This document shows, piece after piece, positions 62,438 through 64,000 of a DNA stretch of 64,000 nucleotides. The DNA comes from C-114 sp963745405 (lineage in GTDB: Bacteria > Chloroflexota > Limnocylindria > Limnocylindrales > CSP1-4), in assembly GCA_963745405.1 (NCBI GenBank), contig CAVUWY010000002.1, forward strand, positions 2,666,001 through 2,730,000, in the 5' to 3' direction. The notes below the pieces were generated by a model. The model made no database searches, was not told the DNA's origin, and was given only the letters and a program-made list of their open reading frames with translations. The position numbers and the translations under genes were made by a program. Within the stretch, counting starts at the first letter, position 1. Each line of letters begins with the position of its first letter.

Positions 62438-62713
62438 CTAGCTCGTCGTCCTAGTCGGCTGCAACCGATGCCGCGTCGTGACCTCGACCCGGCCCCGCTC
62501 GTCCGCCGCAGGATGCTCCACGAGGGCGATAAGCCGCGAGGTCATGAACCGTCCCGTCCGGACCGGGACTCCGGTGCGCGTCACCTCGCGGACCTCGACG
62601 ACGCCGCGCGACGTGACCACCTCGATCCGTCGGCCCGCACGGGTCGCGACGATTTCGAACGTCTGGACACCTTGGCCGGTATCGACCACTGCCTCGACCC
62701 GATCGCCCTTCAT
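62438..62713 (-). CDS. Small basic protein, unknown
   Basis: 91 residues, beta-rich at the start (VEAVVDTGQGVQTFEIVATR), with a repetitive RVEVVTS-like strand pattern. It could be a small SH3- or OB-like fold, which is a guess. The ATG at 62713 lies 6 nt downstream of a TATCAT -10 on the same strand, so it fits the leaderless class. Confidence 0.5.
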   Translation of the reverse strand: MKGDRVEAVVDTGQGVQTFEIVATRAGRRIEVVTSRGVVEVREVTRTGVPVRTGRFMTSRLIALVEHPAADERGRVEVTTRHRLQPTRTTS

Positions 62714-62719
62714 GCGGCG

Positions 62720-62725
62720 ATGATA
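62720..62725 (-). promoter_or_regulatory. -10 box (TATCAT, reverse strand) of a leaderless transcript
   Basis: It ends 6 nt before the reverse-strand ATG at 62713, the only clear reverse-strand example. Confidence 0.45.
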
Positions 62726-62860
62726 CGGGCCGCCTCCGCGCGGAGCGGCATTGGCTGACGCTATCTCTGCTCCGCACCGGTCCTCCCGACCGCCATCTCC
62801 GTCTCAGCCACCGCTTGCCCCACCGTCACGGTGGAGCCGACCCGGTCCCGTCGCTTCGGC

Positions 62861-64000
62861 TCAGCGGAGCGAACGGAAGGTGGCTCGCATCTCGCTCGCG
62901 AAGAGCTCCGGCTCCTCCCACGCCGCAAAGTGGCCGCCGCGGTCCACCTCATTGAAGTAGTTGACGACGTTGGGGTACGCCCGATCGACCCAACTCCGCG
63001 GGGCTTTCCAGATCTCGCCGGGGAACGAGGTGAACCCGACGGGGATCGACACCAGGGTGGGAGCCTGGCCCGCCGCGCGAGCATTCTCCTGCCCCTCCTC
63101 CCAGTAGGAGCGCGCCGCCGAGGCCCCCGTGCCAGTCAACCAGTAGAGGGTGATGTTGTCGACGATGTGCTCCCGAGTGAGATTGCCCGACGGTCGCCCG
63201 TCGACGAATGCACGGGCGATCTTCTCGTAGGCGTCCGTATCGTGATCGATCATCCAGGCTGCGAGGGCGACTGGCGAATCCAGCAGGGCGTAGCCGATCG
63301 TCTCGGGGCGCGTCGCTTGCTCGATGAAGTAGCCGGTGCCGGTCGCGTGGAATGCGTCGAGCTGGTCGAGCGCCGCCTGCTCTTCGCTGGTGGGCGGAGA
63401 CGAGCTCAGGGCGACCGGGTCACCCAACGCGGGTGTTAGCAGGTTGGTGTGGATGCCGAGCAGGCCGTCGAGTCCGAGGCGGCCCATCGCATCGGTAACC
63501 TGCGAACCCACGTCGCCGCCCTGCGCGACGTACCGGCCATACCCGAGGCGATGCATGAGCACATCCCACGCCCGGCCGATGCGGATGGGGCCCCAGCCGA
63601 GCTCGGCCGGCTCCTCGGAGAAACCGTACCCGGGGATCGATGGCAGCACGAGGTGGAACGCGTCCTCGGCGCGCCCGCCGTTTGAGGTCGGGTCGGTGAG
63701 TGGGCCGATGGTCTCGAGGAGCTCGATCACGGAGCCCGGCCACCCGTGGGTCATGACCAGGGGCAGCGCGTCCTCATGCGGCGATCGGACATGGATGAAG
63801 TGGATCGTCAGCCCGTCGATCTCGGTCGTGAATTGGGGCAGCGCGTTCAGCTTCGCTTCGGCCGTGCGCCAGTCGTACTCGGTCGTCCAGAACTGGGCGA
63901 GCGCCTGGATGGCCGCGAGCTGCACGCCCTGGGACCGGTCCTGGACGAGCTCCTTGCTCGGCCAGCGAGTGGCCACGATCCGGCGGCGCAAGTCCTCGAT
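62861..64000 (-). CDS. Epoxide hydrolase (alpha/beta, EHN domain), partial
   Basis: At least 379 residues; the N-terminus continues beyond the window edge, since the frame is still open and DLRRRIVATRW is interior to the EHN domain. Family points are the oxyanion motif HGWPGS, GYGFSEEP, the nucleophile region GGDVGS (Asp; Trp is usual after it), and the late GGHFAAWEEPELF with the catalytic His. It adds water to epoxides. The expected EHN signature TRWP ... YDWR is present. Confidence 0.85.
   Translation of the reverse strand: MEDLRRRIVATRWPSKELVQDRSQGVQLAAIQALAQFWTTEYDWRTAEAKLNALPQFTTEIDGLTIHFIHVRSPHEDALPLVMTHGWPGSVIELLETIGPLTDPTSNGGRAEDAFHLVLPSIPGYGFSEEPAELGWGPIRIGRAWDVLMHRLGYGRYVAQGGDVGSQVTDAMGRLGLDGLLGIHTNLLTPALGDPVALSSSPPTSEEQAALDQLDAFHATGTGYFIEQATRPETIGYALLDSPVALAAWMIDHDTDAYEKIARAFVDGRPSGNLTREHIVDNITLYWLTGTGASAARSYWEEGQENARAAGQAPTLVSIPVGFTSFPGEIWKAPRSWVDRAYPNVVNYFNEVDRGGHFAAWEEPELFASEMRATFRSLR

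Noticed and set aside
1..64000. CRISPR arrays, transposases, toxin-antitoxin or restriction systems
   Set aside because: No regularly spaced repeats or DDE/HUH proteins were seen. The only recombinase is Xer-like in a housekeeping operon.

Overview
The window is a high-GC bacterial chromosome segment, about 70% GC by eye, with dense, mostly co-directional housekeeping operons. It carries MEP-pathway isoprenoid genes, peptidoglycan genes including two FemAB-type bridge enzymes, ScpAB, and no outer-membrane or LPS genes. Gene order and protein style (FemX pairs beside murE, an FtsA/PilM-like actin with a baseplate-J-like partner, Ala/Gly/Pro-rich tails) point to Chloroflexota, possibly Limnocylindria/Ellin6529-like. 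That placement is an inference. Three single-G insertions that break two core genes suggest a draft or metagenomic assembly.

Layout. 0-6.3 kb: cell-wall operon murJ-femX-femX-murE and an LmeA-like membrane protein. 6.4-8.7 kb: a bifunctional Rel. 8.7-10.3 kb: two tandem, reverse-strand paralogues of an unrecognised membrane-anchored family, each with its own leader and a near-identical terminator. 10.4-23.9 kb: hisS, aspS, an EamA transporter, a GAF histidine kinase, typA, an AlkA-like glycosylase, a cysteine desulfurase with mnmA, and small membrane proteins. 23.9-31.8 kb: a tightly overlapped operon alaS - FtsA/PilM-like ATPase - large single-pass surface protein - ruvX - mltG. 32-41.3 kb: efp, a hairpin-rich spacer, xseA (frameshifted), xseB, dxs (two frameshifts), tlyA, nadK, recN, xer. 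41.3-51 kb: PH/SHOCT membrane protein, site-2 protease, HD protein, then scpA-scpB-rluB-cmk-plsC-ispH-der-gpsA and tRNA-Pro(GGG). 51.1-64 kb: an accessory-looking region with small cysteine-rich proteins, a DUF3558-like lipoprotein, two channel proteins, an MBL hydrolase, a lone Flp pilin, a secreted C39-like peptidase, a PLP decarboxylase/aldehyde dehydrogenase pair, several small unknowns and a partial epoxide hydrolase at the right edge.

Expression logic. Within operons, genes are coupled by ATGA/GTGA overlaps. At operon heads a TAnnnT-type -10 box repeatedly lies only 6-9 nt before the start codon with no Shine-Dalgarno between, which implies widespread leaderless mRNAs. Other genes, such as the paralogue pair, the Flp pilin and the small accessory genes, have strong AGGAG-type sites. 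No complete mobile element, CRISPR array or recognised defence system was found.
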